Shown: piece by piece, positions 15,177 through 23,637 of the stretch | Layout: each line of letters opens with the position of its first letter | How positions within the stretch are numbered: the stretch's first letter is position 1 | Source of the DNA: Kitasatospora indigofera | Lineage (GTDB): Bacteria > Actinomycetota > Actinomycetes > Streptomycetales > Streptomycetaceae | Length of the DNA: 64,000 bases | Assembly: GCF_014655955.1 (NCBI RefSeq) | Contig: NZ_BNBO01000049.1 | Location: 1-64,000 of the forward strand | Direction: 5' to 3' | Program-made: the position numbers and the translations under genes | Notes under the pieces: generated by a model | What the model was told of the DNA's origin: nothing | The model's database searches: none | What the model saw: only the letters and a program-made list of their open reading frames with translations

Positions 15177-16667
15177 ATGAGCGCTGGAGATGTACCGGCC
15201 GACGACTCCGGAAGGGCAGGCCGGGCCAAGGCGGCCAACCCCGTCCGGGCCGCGGCCGGCTCCCAGAAGATCACCTGGTTGACGCTGGCCCTGATGACGA
15301 CCAGTTCGGTCGCGAGCCTGCGCGCCGCGCCCACCATGGCGGTGTACGGCCTCGCCTGCGTCTTCCTCTACCTGGTGCCGGCCATCGTGTTCCTGCTGCC
15401 CACCGCCCTGGTGTCGGCCGAGCTGGCCTCCGGCTGGAGCGGCGGTGTCTACAACTGGGTGGCGCAGGGGCTGTCGAAGCCACTGGCCTTCCTCGCCGTC
15501 TGGTGCCAGTTCGCCATGACGATCTTCTACTACCCCAGCCTGCTGGCCTTCGTGGCGAGCACCATCTCCTACGTGATCAACCCGGCGCTGGCCAGCAACG
15601 GCGTGTACACCGCGATCGTCATCGTGGTCCTGTACTGGACCGGCGTCTGGGTGTCCTCCCGGGGCACGAACGCCGTCGCGGGGCTGGCCTCCGGCGGCCT
15701 GATCATCGGCACGCTGATCCCCGGAGCGCTGCTGGTCCTGCTCGGCTTCGTCTTCCTGGGCCAGGGCAACGCCTCCGCCGCACCGATGACCGCCTCGCAC
15801 ATCCTCCCCGAGTGGACCGGCATCGCCAGCCTGGTGCTGATCGTGAACAACTTCCTCAGTTACTCCGGCATGGAGATGAACGCGGTCCACGTCAACAAGC
15901 TCCGCGACCCGGCCAAGGAGTTCCCGAAGTCGATGTTCCTGGCCATGGGCATGGTGCTGCTGATCTTCATCCTGCCGGCCCTGGCCATCAGCTGGGTCAT
16001 CCCGGCCGACCAGCTCAGCCTCACCGCCGGCGTCATGCAGGCCTTCGACGCGTTCTTCCAGTACTTCCACATCGGCTGGCTGGTCCCGATCGTCGCGTTC
16101 GCGCTCTGCGCCGCCTCGCTCGGCGGCATGCTCACCTGGCTGGCCGGCCCCTCCAAGGGCCTGCTGCTGATCTCCCGCCAGGAGGGCTACCTGCCGCCGT
16201 TCCTGCAGCGGCTCAACAAGCACGGCGTCCAGCAGAACATCCTGGTCACCCAGGGCCTGCTCACCACGGTGATCGCCCTGCTGTACGCGCTGATCCCGAA
16301 CGTGTCCAGCGTCTACTGGATCTTCTCGGTGATCACCACCCAGGTCTACCTGATCATGTATCTGCTGATGTTCCTGGCCGCCATCCAGCTGCGCCGCAAG
16401 CTGCCGGACCACCCGCGCGGCTACCGCGCCCCGATGCTCACCGTGCTGTGCGTGGTCGGCTTCGTCGCCTCTGCGCTGGCCATGGTGATCGGCTTCATCC
16501 CGTCCTCCCAGTTCGGCAACGGCAGCAACTGGGCGTACGTCGGCATCGTCGGCGGCGGGCTGCTGCTGCTCGGCGTGGTCATCCCCTTCGGCTTCCTGCG
16601 GGCGCGCAAACCCAGTTGGCGGCAGCCCGACGCGGACGCCGTGCCGGTGGACGGAGGCCTGGCATGA
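15177..16667 (+). CDS. APC-family antiporter (glutamate:GABA antiporter-like)
   Basis: This 496-residue membrane protein has twelve or so hydrophobic segments. ATG 15177 follows GAGGAGG. The region FLLPTALVSAELASGWSGGVYNWV is close to the GadC-type signature of amino-acid antiporters, and GMEMNAVHVNKLRDPAKEFPKS matches the same subgroup. It probably exchanges an amino acid for its decarboxylation product or a related compound. No decarboxylase gene is adjacent, so substrate remains open. The stop overlaps the next gene (ATGA), which encodes a small membrane protein and may be a partner. Confidence 0.88.
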   Translation: MSAGDVPADDSGRAGRAKAANPVRAAAGSQKITWLTLALMTTSSVASLRAAPTMAVYGLACVFLYLVPAIVFLLPTALVSAELASGWSGGVYNWVAQGLSKPLAFLAVWCQFAMTIFYYPSLLAFVASTISYVINPALASNGVYTAIVIVVLYWTGVWVSSRGTNAVAGLASGGLIIGTLIPGALLVLLGFVFLGQGNASAAPMTASHILPEWTGIASLVLIVNNFLSYSGMEMNAVHVNKLRDPAKEFPKSMFLAMGMVLLIFILPALAISWVIPADQLSLTAGVMQAFDAFFQYFHIGWLVPIVAFALCAASLGGMLTWLAGPSKGLLLISRQEGYLPPFLQRLNKHGVQQNILVTQGLLTTVIALLYALIPNVSSVYWIFSVITTQVYLIMYLLMFLAAIQLRRKLPDHPRGYRAPMLTVLCVVGFVASALAMVIGFIPSSQFGNGSNWAYVGIVGGGLLLLGVVIPFGFLRARKPSWRQPDADAVPVDGGLA

Positions 16668-17101
16668 GCCCGACCCGGATGTGGTCCGAGCACCGCTGGA
16701 TCTACATCGGTGCGATCGTGGTGCTGGTCGCCATGATGATCATCGGACTGTTCACCTACACCCAGCAGCGGAACACCAACGAGGCCTACCGCAAGGCGAA
16801 CCAGCTGAACGACGCGCTCGTCGCCAACGGCTTCGCCGCGCGGAACCCGAACAACATCGCCAACACCCTGGGCACCGACGGCGGCCCGATCTGCGAGGAC
16901 CCCAACTCGTCCCTGCGGCGGGGCCTGTGGCTCGTCCAGCTCGCCAACGGCGCGGGCGGCCCCGGCATGCGCCCGGTCATCGTGGACAAGCGGATCCTGG
17001 AGGCCGGCGCCGAGGTGATCAAGGTCTACTGCCCGGACGTGCTGGCCGGCTACCAGGAGAAGATCAACGACCTCAAGACCTCGGACACCGTCAACGACTG
17101 A
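16664..17101 (+). CDS. Small single-pass membrane protein coupled to the antiporter
   Basis: This 145-residue protein of unrecognised family has one N-terminal membrane helix (about 13-33, IYIGAIVVLVAMMIIGLFTY). An extracytoplasmic domain of about 110 residues follows, with two Cys residues (ICEDPNSS and VYCPDVL) that could form a disulfide. The 4-bp overlap with the antiporter gene suggests stoichiometric production and perhaps an accessory subunit. Two strong hairpins follow. Confidence 0.75.
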   Translation: MSPTRMWSEHRWIYIGAIVVLVAMMIIGLFTYTQQRNTNEAYRKANQLNDALVANGFAARNPNNIANTLGTDGGPICEDPNSSLRRGLWLVQLANGAGGPGMRPVIVDKRILEAGAEVIKVYCPDVLAGYQEKINDLKTSDTVND

Positions 17102-17147
17102 GCCGGGCGGGCGGGGCCGGACCCGTCGAAGGTCCCGCCCGCCCGGC
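17102..17147. terminator. Hairpin terminator after the antiporter operon
   Basis: A perfect 14-bp stem (17102-17115 with 17134-17147) closes an 18-base loop directly after the stop codon. Confidence 0.75.
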
Positions 17148-17188
17148 CCGGCCACGCCGACTCCGTCGACTTCGCGGACCCGTCCCGG

Positions 17189-17221
17189 CCCGCCGCCCGG
17201 CAGCACCTGCCGGGCGGCGGG
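17189..17221. terminator. Hairpin terminator for the minus-strand oxidoreductase pair
   Basis: A perfect 14-bp stem (17189-17202 with 17208-17221) with a 5-base loop abuts the stop codon of the minus-strand gene that ends at 17222. Together with the neighbouring hairpin it insulates convergent operons. Confidence 0.8.
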
Positions 17222-17713
17222 TCAGACGGTTTCGAGACGCCGGTCCAGGTGCCGCTCCAGGGCGGTGACCACCAGGCGGTGGTCCTCGGCCTGCGGGAGG
17301 CCGGAGACGGCGACCGTGCCCACCACCCCGACGCCCTCCACGTGGACGGGGAAGGCACCGCCGTGGGCGGCGTAGGTGTCGGGGTCGAGCCTCGAATCCA
17401 CCTCGAAGCTCTGCCCCTTGGCCGCGAAGCGCAGGCCGACCAGGTACGAGGAGCAGCCGTAGCGGTCCACCGTGCGGGCCTTGCGCAGGATCCAGGCGTC
17501 GTTGTCGGCCGAGCTGCCCGGCAGCGCGTAGTGGAAGAGCTGCTGGCCGTTGCGCCGGATGTCCACCACCACGGGTGCCTCCTCGGCGCGCGCCAGGCCC
17601 ACCAGGAGGGTGCCGAGCAGCCAGGCGTCGTCGTTGTCGAAGTGCGGCAGGCGCAGCCGGCGTTCCTCGTCCTCGATCCGCTCGATCAGGACTTCGGCCT
17701 CGGCGGGGGTCAT
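17222..17713 (-). CDS. UPF0303/HbpS-like heme-degrading-domain protein
   Basis: This 163-residue protein matches the UPF0303 family, annotated as a heme-degrading or HbpS/GlcG-like domain. Indicative segments are VVVDIRRNGQQLFHYALPG, SADNDAWILRKARTV and AHGGAFPVHVEGVGVVGTV. The glycine-rich late motif is typical of the HbpS/GlcG fold. Its true reaction is uncertain. It overlaps the upstream oxidoreductase gene by 4 bp. Coupling to a Gfo/Idh/MocA enzyme suggests an auxiliary role in that pathway rather than heme metabolism. Confidence 0.8.
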   Translation of the reverse strand: MTPAEAEVLIERIEDEERRLRLPHFDNDDAWLLGTLLVGLARAEEAPVVVDIRRNGQQLFHYALPGSSADNDAWILRKARTVDRYGCSSYLVGLRFAAKGQSFEVDSRLDPDTYAAHGGAFPVHVEGVGVVGTVAVSGLPQAEDHRLVVTALERHLDRRLETV

Positions 17714-18804
17714 CGGGAGCTCCTTCCGGTCAGGGTGACGGTGCGGCCCTCGGCGGCCGAGCGGCGGGCGGCCTCCAGGACGGTCAGCGCGGCGACGGCG
17801 TCGCGCGGGTCGACCGGCGCCGGTGCGCCCTCGCGCAGGGAACGGACCACGCCGGCGTAGAAGGCCGGGTAGTCGCCGGGCAGCGAGGGGTGCCTGACGG
17901 CGCCGTCCGTGGTGCCGAGCAGGCCGTGCCCCGCCTCGGGGACCTCGCCCCAGCCCGGGCCCGGGCGCTCCCCGGCGCGCAGCGCGTCCTCCTGCGGGTC
18001 CATGTCGTCCACGGTGTACGCGGAGCGGTCGCCCAGGACGCGCAGGCGCGGCCCGAGCTGCCCGGCGAGGGCGCTCATCCACAGGTGCGAGCGGACCCCG
18101 CCGGCGTGGGTGAGCGCGACGAAGGCGTCGTCGTCCACGGCGGCGCCGGTGCGGCGGGCGTCCACCTCGGCGTACACCTGGACGGCGGGGCCGAAGAGGG
18201 TGAGCGCCTGGTCGATCAGGTGGCTGCCCAGGTCGTAGAGGATGCCGCCGGCGTCGGCCGGGTCGGCGGACTCGCGCCAGCCCTCCTTGAGCTCCGGGCG
18301 CCAGCGCTCGAAGCGGGACTCGTAGCGGTGCACGCTGCCGAGCGCGCCGTCGGCGATCAGCTGCCGGACGGTGCGGAAGTCGGCGTCCCAGCGGCGGTTC
18401 TGGAAGACGGTGAGCAGCAGGCCGCGGGCCTCGGCGAGCGCGACCAGCTCGGCGGCCTCGGCCGCGGTCGCGGCCAGCGGCTTGTCCACCACGACGGGCA
18501 GCCCGGCCTCCAGGGCGGCCCGGGCGAGCGGTACGTGGCTGCGGTTGGGGGAGGCGACGACCAGCAGGTCGACGGCGCCCGGGCCGGCCAGCAGCTGCTC
18601 GGCGGTGTCTACGGCGCGGGCCTGCGGGTGCTCCCGGCGGAGCTGCTCGCGCCGCTCGGGGTCGGCCGTGACCACGGCGTCCAGGCGGAGGCCGGGCGTG
18701 CCGGCGATGAGCGGGGCGTGGAAGGCCGCACCGGCCAGGCCGTAGCCGACCAGTCCGACGCGGAGGGCGGGGTGCCCGGTACCGGGGGTGCTCTCGGGGG
18801 TCAT
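17710..18804 (-). CDS. Gfo/Idh/MocA-family oxidoreductase
   Basis: This 364-residue NAD(P)-dependent oxidoreductase is probably active on a sugar, inositol or sugar acid. The N-terminal Rossmann fold shows VGLVGYGLAGAAFH, followed by LVVASPNRSHVPLA and VVVDKPLA, with the Lys of the DKPL motif expected near the active site. The C-terminal domain includes GGILYDLGSHLIDQAL with the conserved His. It is divergent from a ROK regulator gene; the 69-bp gap holds a palindrome, so substrate-responsive control by that regulator is likely. Confidence 0.9.
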   Translation of the reverse strand: MTPESTPGTGHPALRVGLVGYGLAGAAFHAPLIAGTPGLRLDAVVTADPERREQLRREHPQARAVDTAEQLLAGPGAVDLLVVASPNRSHVPLARAALEAGLPVVVDKPLAATAAEAAELVALAEARGLLLTVFQNRRWDADFRTVRQLIADGALGSVHRYESRFERWRPELKEGWRESADPADAGGILYDLGSHLIDQALTLFGPAVQVYAEVDARRTGAAVDDDAFVALTHAGGVRSHLWMSALAGQLGPRLRVLGDRSAYTVDDMDPQEDALRAGERPGPGWGEVPEAGHGLLGTTDGAVRHPSLPGDYPAFYAGVVRSLREGAPAPVDPRDAVAALTVLEAARRSAAEGRTVTLTGRSSR

Positions 18805-18815
18805 GCGATCCAGTT

Positions 18816-18829
18816 AAACAACACTGTTT
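18816..18829. promoter_or_regulatory. Putative ROK operator
   Basis: AAACA-ACAC-TGTTT is an inverted repeat in an AT-rich island between the divergent oxidoreductase and ROK genes. Its composition contrasts with the surrounding GC-rich DNA, and ROK repressors commonly bind such AT-rich palindromes next to their own genes. Confidence 0.55.
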
Positions 18830-18873
18830 CCTAAGTGCAAGCCCGGACGCCCCGGCCCAGGCAGAATGAGCCC

Positions 18874-20007
18874 ATGACGACGCCCCCCGGCCCGGCCGGC
18901 CACAGCCGCCCGGCCGGCACCAACCTGGCCGGACTGCGCGACCACAACGCCGCCCTCGTCCTCGGCCTGCTCCGGGCCGCCCCGCAGGGCGGCAGCCGCG
19001 TCGAACTCGCCACCCGGACCGGCCTCACCCCCCAGGCCATCGGCAAGATCACCGCCCGGCTGCTCGCCGAAGGCATGATCGTGGAAGCCGGCCAGGCGGC
19101 CTCCACCGGCGGCAAGCCCCGCACCCTGCTCCGGCTGCGCGCCGAGGCCGCCTGCGCCGTCGGGGTCCACCTGGAGCGTGACGAGCTCACCGTCCTGCTG
19201 GTCGACCTCGCGGGCCGCCACCACCACGTCCACACCGAACCCGTGGACCGTGCCGTCACCCCCGCCGAGGCCGTCCGCCTGATCACCGCGCGGATCGGCC
19301 GGGCCGCCGCGGACCTGCCCGCCGGGGCGCGGCTGCTCGGGGCCGGGGTCGGCTGCCGGGGACCGCTCGACCACGCCGCCGGCGTCCTGCACTGGTTCAC
19401 CCCGCCCGGCACCCGTGACCCGGCGGGCTGGGACCGTTACCCGCTGCGCGACGAACTCGCCGCCCGGCTGGACGGCCTGCCCGTCGTCGTCGACAAGGAC
19501 ACCAACACCGCCGCCCTGGCCGAGGCGCCGGCCATCCCGCGGCCCGTCGGCGGCCTCGCCTACGTCCACCTCGCCGCCGGCCTCGGGGCGGGCCTGCTCC
19601 TCGACGGCGCCCTGCACCGCGGCACCCGCACCAACGCCGGCGAGTTCGGGCACCAGACCGTGCAGATCGACGGGCCGCCGTGCGACTGCGGCAACCAAGG
19701 CTGCCTGGAGGTGCTCTGCCTCGCCGAACTGCGCCGCGGCGACCACGCCGCCGCCGCCCGGCTGCTCGGCGTGGGCGTCGCCAACCTCGTCCGGCTGCTG
19801 GACATCGACCGGGTGGTGCTCGGCGGGCGGGCCGTCCTGTCCGCCCCCCAGGTCTACCTCGCCGGCGTCACCGCACAGATCGAGGCCCGGATCCCGGACC
19901 CCGACTGGCAGCCCGTCCCGGTCTCCGTCAGCACCGCGGGCCGGCTGGCCGTCGCCGTGGGCGCCGCCGAACTCGTCCTCGGCCCGCTGTTCGGCCGCCG
20001 GACCTGA
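18874..20007 (+). CDS. ROK-family transcriptional regulator
   Basis: This 377-residue repressor has an N-terminal helix-turn-helix (about 25-80; SRVELATRTGLTPQAIGKITARLL) joined to a ROK sugar-kinase-like domain. That domain contains VDKDTNTAALAEA, HLAAGLGAGLLLDGALHRG and the zinc-binding CDCGNQGCLE motif. The phosphate-binding region looks incomplete, so it probably binds sugar without phosphorylating it. A CAGAAT hexamer 6 bases before ATG 18874 and the absence of a Shine-Dalgarno suggest a leaderless transcript. It likely represses the divergent oxidoreductase genes. Confidence 0.88.
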   Translation: MTTPPGPAGHSRPAGTNLAGLRDHNAALVLGLLRAAPQGGSRVELATRTGLTPQAIGKITARLLAEGMIVEAGQAASTGGKPRTLLRLRAEAACAVGVHLERDELTVLLVDLAGRHHHVHTEPVDRAVTPAEAVRLITARIGRAAADLPAGARLLGAGVGCRGPLDHAAGVLHWFTPPGTRDPAGWDRYPLRDELAARLDGLPVVVDKDTNTAALAEAPAIPRPVGGLAYVHLAAGLGAGLLLDGALHRGTRTNAGEFGHQTVQIDGPPCDCGNQGCLEVLCLAELRRGDHAAAARLLGVGVANLVRLLDIDRVVLGGRAVLSAPQVYLAGVTAQIEARIPDPDWQPVPVSVSTAGRLAVAVGAAELVLGPLFGRRT

Positions 20008-20234
20008 CGGCACCCGAGGGCGGCGCGCCGTGCGGGCGGAGGCGCCGGGCGGGGAGCAGGACGCGGCCGGGCCCGCCGCCCGAGCCCGGGAGGCGCCGGA
20101 CGGCCGACGGCCCGGTCCCACCACCCCACGGGGAGCGGTCGGACCGGGCCGATCGGTGCGGTCGGGTCCGGTCGGGTCGTGCAGTAGGGGCCGCCGTACT
20201 GGAGCAGGTGCTCGCCCGTCATCCGCCCGACGAT

Positions 20235-20298
20235 GCCGTCCGGCCCGGGGCGCGGCCGTGGCCGTGGCCGTGGCGTCGGCCGGTCCGGGCCGGACGGC
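20235..20298. terminator. Bidirectional hairpin between convergent genes
   Basis: A perfect 14-bp inverted repeat (20235-20248 with 20285-20298) encloses a 36-base loop containing CCGTGG repeats. It separates the ROK gene from the peptidoglycan-binding gene cluster. The rest of 20008-20304 shows no gene. Confidence 0.6.
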
Positions 20299-20304
20299 GG
20301 ACGG

Positions 20305-20664
20305 TCAGCAGGGGATGTAGCCGCCGTAGTTGCTCCAGTGGTCCAGCGCGGCCCAGGTCTTCGGGCCGACGATGCCGTCCTTGTCGAGGTGGGCGCAGCC
20401 CTGGAACCTGACCACGGCGTTGTAGGTCAGCCCGCCGAACTTGCCGTCCTCCGCCAGGCCGGTGTTCGCCATCGCGGAGTTCAGCTCGCACTGCAGGGCC
20501 TGGACCGGGGCCCCGCCGTCGCCGAAGCTCAGCTCGGGTTCCTGGGTGGACCAGTGGCCGCAGTTCGTCGGGCTGGTCGCGGCGGTCGCCGGGGCGGCGC
20601 TCGCGAGGGCCAGGGCGGCGAACAGGGCGGCGACGGTGCCGAGGGCGGCGGACTTCTTGCTCAT
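20305..20664 (-). CDS. Secreted peptidoglycan-binding-domain protein 1
   Basis: This 119-residue precursor has a Sec signal peptide (about 1-29, ending APATAA) followed by a single peptidoglycan-binding-1-like domain. The domain has VQALQCELN, DGKFGGLTYNAVVRFQ and DGIVGPKTW. Two or more Cys residues (NCGHWS, LQCELN, FQGC, terminal IPC) suggest disulfides. It is a close paralogue of the protein encoded at 23638-24003. No catalytic domain is present. It is last in a six-gene same-strand array of secreted wall-binding proteins. Confidence 0.88.
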   Translation of the reverse strand: MSKKSAALGTVAALFAALALASAAPATAATSPTNCGHWSTQEPELSFGDGGAPVQALQCELNSAMANTGLAEDGKFGGLTYNAVVRFQGCAHLDKDGIVGPKTWAALDHWSNYGGYIPC

Positions 20665-20743
20665 CGGTGTGCTCTTCTTCGTTCGGGGGTGCGGGTGGTG
20701 GGGCGCGGCGGCCGGGTGGGCCCGGCCGCCGCCGCGCCGGGGA

Positions 20744-21139
20744 TCAGGTGGTGTGGGAGATCAGCAGCTGCCAGGTGAGCGGGCCCGCGACGCCGTCGGC
20801 GGACAGGTTGTAGGAGGCCTGGATGCGGCGCAGCGCGGAGTCGGTGCGGGGGCCGAACTGGCCGTCGACGAAGTCGCCGTTGCCCCACTCGTAGTCGGTC
20901 AGGCCGAAGGCGGCCAGGTCCTCCTGCAGCTCCCGGACGCAGACGCCGCCGGCGCCCTGGCGCAGGTACACGTTCGGAATGGTCCAGCCGCCGTTCGGCG
21001 AGGTGCGGGTGCCGACGGCGTTGAAGCAGGCGGAGCGAGAGGTGGTGGCCTGGGCCGGGGAGGCGACGACGACGCCGGCGGTGAGGGCGACCAGGCTCAG
21101 GGCCGCGAGGGAGCGGGCGGAGCGGGTGACGCGGGACAT
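20744..21139 (-). CDS. Secreted peptidoglycan-binding-like protein 2
   Basis: This 131-residue precursor has a signal peptide (about 1-31, SPAQA) and a divergent peptidoglycan-binding domain (VRELQEDLAAFGL, DGQFGPRTDSALRRIQASYNL, DGVAGPLTWQLL). One Cys pair (SACFN and GVCVRE) may be bridged. It has no catalytic module. It lies in the middle of the array with about 80-110 bp gaps on each side. Confidence 0.85.
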   Translation of the reverse strand: MSRVTRSARSLAALSLVALTAGVVVASPAQATTSRSACFNAVGTRTSPNGGWTIPNVYLRQGAGGVCVRELQEDLAAFGLTDYEWGNGDFVDGQFGPRTDSALRRIQASYNLSADGVAGPLTWQLLISHTT

Positions 21140-21250
21140 GCGGGAGACTCCTTCTGTTGACAGGGGATCCGTGGAACGGCCGGCAACGGCGGGGGCGATG
21201 TCCTGCCGCGCCGGAGGCAGGGAGCCGGGTGGCGGTGGGCCGGCCCGGGC

Positions 21251-22336
21251 TCAGCTGTAGTGGTAGTAGCCGATCAGCGCCGAGTGGGCCGAGACCGGCT
21301 CGGCGGACACGAACCGCCCGGTGGCGGGCGCGTTGATCATGGTGGGCACGCCGCCGGGTGCGCCGGTGTAGATGCCGACGTGCGCCGGGTTGGTGGCGCT
21401 CGCACCGAAGAAGACCAGGTCGCCGGGGATGGCCGCGCCCTGCGCGACCGGGTGGAAGCGGGGGTTGGCGATCTGGTTGTCGGTGATCTGGCCGATGTCG
21501 CCGACGCCGGCCTGCCAGTACACCCAGCGGGTCAGACCGGAGCAGTCCAGGCCCACCGTGTGGTCGGCGGGGCAGGGCGTGACGACACCGGTGTAGCCGT
21601 CGCAGGTGCCGGTCGAGGGACCGGTCGAGCCGTCGTGGCCGCCGCCCCAGACGTAGGGCAGGTAGGAGTTGAGGGCGGCGTCGGCGAAGTCGACCACCGC
21701 GGCGTACCGGCCCGCCCCCCGGTCGGCGGGGGCGGCCGGCACCGGCTCGCCGTACAGCCCGGCCTTGGTGGCGGGGCCGACCAGGCCGTCCGGGCCCAGG
21801 CCGTTCGCGGACTGGAAACTCTTGACGGCGGCCAGGGTGGCGGGTCCGAAGTCCCCGTCGACGGTCAGCGAGGCGCCGCGGCCGTTCAGCCGGCGTTGCA
21901 GCTCGGTCACGCAGCCGTCCCGCTCGCCCTGGCGGACCATCACGGCGCAGTGCGGCGAGGTGAGCCGGACGGCGGCGGCCGGCGAGGCGTACAGGGCGCT
22001 CTTGGTGGCGGCGCCGGCCTGGCCGTCGACGGTCAGGCCCACGGCGGACTGGAAGCCCTTGACCGCGACCGTGGTGGTCGGCCCGAAGTCCCCGTCGGCC
22101 ACGATGCTGGCGCCGTGGGTGTCCAGCAGGTTCTGCAGCTCGGTGACGCAGCCGTCCTGCTCGCCCTGGGCCATCACGGCGGGGCAGGAGGCCGAGGTGA
22201 GCGGGACGGCGGCGGGCGCGGCCTGCGCGGCGCCGGTGCTGCCCGCGAGCAGGCAGCAGGCCGCGGCCACCGCGGTGAGCAGCGCGCCCGGGCGGCGGAG
22301 CCGGTGCGGTCGGGGGAGCGGAAGGGTCACGGGCAT
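21251..22336 (-). CDS. Secreted NlpC/P60 endopeptidase with two peptidoglycan-binding domains
   Basis: This 361-residue precursor is the only obvious enzyme of the array. A signal peptide of about 40 residues is followed by two consecutive peptidoglycan-binding domains. Both have GCVTELQ, DGDFGPxT, VKSFQS/VKGFQS and DGxxGxATK. An NlpC/P60 domain (about 220-361) follows, with catalytic Cys in GLDCSGLTRWVYW, His in NPAHVGIYTG and a later Asn/Pro-rich third site. It should cleave stem peptides of peptidoglycan outside the cell. It is separated from its upstream neighbour by 232 bp holding a hairpin. Confidence 0.9.
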   Translation of the reverse strand: MPVTLPLPRPHRLRRPGALLTAVAAACCLLAGSTGAAQAAPAAVPLTSASCPAVMAQGEQDGCVTELQNLLDTHGASIVADGDFGPTTTVAVKGFQSAVGLTVDGQAGAATKSALYASPAAAVRLTSPHCAVMVRQGERDGCVTELQRRLNGRGASLTVDGDFGPATLAAVKSFQSANGLGPDGLVGPATKAGLYGEPVPAAPADRGAGRYAAVVDFADAALNSYLPYVWGGGHDGSTGPSTGTCDGYTGVVTPCPADHTVGLDCSGLTRWVYWQAGVGDIGQITDNQIANPRFHPVAQGAAIPGDLVFFGASATNPAHVGIYTGAPGGVPTMINAPATGRFVSAEPVSAHSALIGYYHYS

Positions 22337-22431
22337 GGGTCTTCTCCGGTCGGTCGGGAGCGGGACGGGCCCGACCGGCGTGCGGCGGGCGGGCAGGCGG
22401 GCAGGCGGGCAGCGTGGAGCCGGGCGTGGAA

Positions 22432-22467
22432 CCGGCGCGCCCCCGCGGAACGGCGGGGGGCGCGCCG
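22432..22467. terminator. Hairpin between the endopeptidase and wall-binding genes
   Basis: A long GC inverted repeat (22432-22446 with 22452-22467, one bulged base) lies downstream of the minus-strand gene ending at 22569. It probably terminates that unit. A GGGCAGGC direct repeat lies nearby at 22386-22412. Confidence 0.55.
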
Positions 22468-22568
22468 GCGTCCGTGCGCGGCGGGGGTCCGCGCACCCGG
22501 TGGTGCGTGCCGCACCGGTCTCGGTCGGCGGGGCGGTCCGGGCGTGCCGGGGGCCGGCCCGCCGCGAT

Positions 22569-22961
22569 TCAGTCGGTCAGCCCGGAGTCGCTGGGTATGT
22601 GGGCGAAGCAGGAGCCCGAGGTGCCGCCGTAGCCGGGGTCGCCCCGGTAGAGGAGGTTGTCCCCGGTGAAGGGACCGACGATCCCGTCCGGCGTGACCCC
22701 CACGAAGCTCTGGAACCACTGGACCTGGGCCTTGGTCCTGGGCCCCCAGAGCTTGTCCTCGGCCACCGTGGCGCGGCCCTGCTGCCTGGCCACGTGGTTG
22801 GCCAGGTGCTGCACGCACCAGACCCCTTGCGGGGTGTTGGGGTAGCCGTCGCCGATCCAGGCGGCACCCGACGAGGCGCCCGCGGTGCCCGTCGACAGAG
22901 TGGCGGCCAGGGCGGCCGCACCGGCGACCGCGAAGCCCCGGCGCCAGAACCTCTCGCGCAT
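22569..22961 (-). CDS. Secreted peptidoglycan-binding-like protein 4
   Basis: This 130-residue precursor starts at ATG 22961 after GGGAGGAG. The signal peptide runs about 1-29 (TAGASS). A divergent peptidoglycan-binding domain follows (VWCVQHLANHVARQQG, KLWGPRTKAQVQWFQSFVGV, DGIVGPFTGDNLLY). Two Cys residues may pair. It has no enzyme module and is only distantly similar to its neighbours, so the array is not a simple recent duplication. Confidence 0.82.
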   Translation of the reverse strand: MRERFWRRGFAVAGAAALAATLSTGTAGASSGAAWIGDGYPNTPQGVWCVQHLANHVARQQGRATVAEDKLWGPRTKAQVQWFQSFVGVTPDGIVGPFTGDNLLYRGDPGYGGTSGSCFAHIPSDSGLTD

Positions 22962-23035
22962 GTCTCTCCTCCCGGTCCTGACGACCGATGGTGGGGCGGC
23001 CCCGAAGGCTGGGACCGCCGGGGGCGAACGGTGGC

Positions 23036-23557
23036 TCAGCAGCCGTCCGGGTAGGCGTAGTCGGCCTGGGTGAAGCCCCTGACGGGGCCACGGAAGCCGT
23101 AGGCCCCGCTGGTGGTGTTGCGGACGAAGTAGACGGTGCGCGCCTCGTCGGCGAAGCCGACGATCCCGTCGGAGGACAGGAACAGCCGCCCGCCGGCCTT
23201 GCCGAAGGTCTGGCCGCCCACCGCACCGTCGGACGTCACCCCGTGGTTCGACTGCCACTGCCGGGTCGCGCTGTCCGTCCCGTTGCCGAACTTGCAGTCC
23301 ACACCCGACTCGGAGAGGTAGCCGTCCGCGTAGAGGACCATCTGCCACAGCCCGGCGGCGCCGCTGTGGTAGTGCTGGGTGGCGGACAGCACGCCTTCGT
23401 CGTTCCAGTCGTCGCCCACGGCGTCGAAGCCGTTGACGTATCCCTGGCCGACGGCCGCCTGGGCGCCGGGGGCGGTGGTCAGCACGCCGGTGACGGCCAG
23501 GGCGAGGGCGAGGAGTGTCGTCGTGGCGCCCGTCCGGACGCCCTTCCTGCTGCTCAT
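23036..23557 (-). CDS. Secreted peptidoglycan-binding-like protein 5
   Basis: This 173-residue precursor starts at ATG 23557. The signal peptide runs about 1-34 (GAQA). The mature part contains a peptidoglycan-binding-like core (DCKFGNGTDSATRQWQSNHG, DGAVGGQTFGKAG) and an extra C-terminal segment of about 50 residues rich in aromatic residues, ending in Cys. The extra tail is unlike the other array members and could be a separate ligand-binding surface. Confidence 0.8.
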   Translation of the reverse strand: MSSRKGVRTGATTTLLALALAVTGVLTTAPGAQAAVGQGYVNGFDAVGDDWNDEGVLSATQHYHSGAAGLWQMVLYADGYLSESGVDCKFGNGTDSATRQWQSNHGVTSDGAVGGQTFGKAGGRLFLSSDGIVGFADEARTVYFVRNTTSGAYGFRGPVRGFTQADYAYPDGC

Positions 23558-23637
23558 GGGTGGTCCTTCTCTCTGCGAGGTCTGTCGGTCCGGGCATCGC
23601 CCGAGGTGGTGCCGTGCCTCCCCCCCCGGGGGCGCCG

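Noticed and set aside
20008..20234. Possible small gene between the ROK gene and the wall-binding array
   Set aside because: Open frames here are shadow-like, lack ribosome sites and run into the terminator hairpin.
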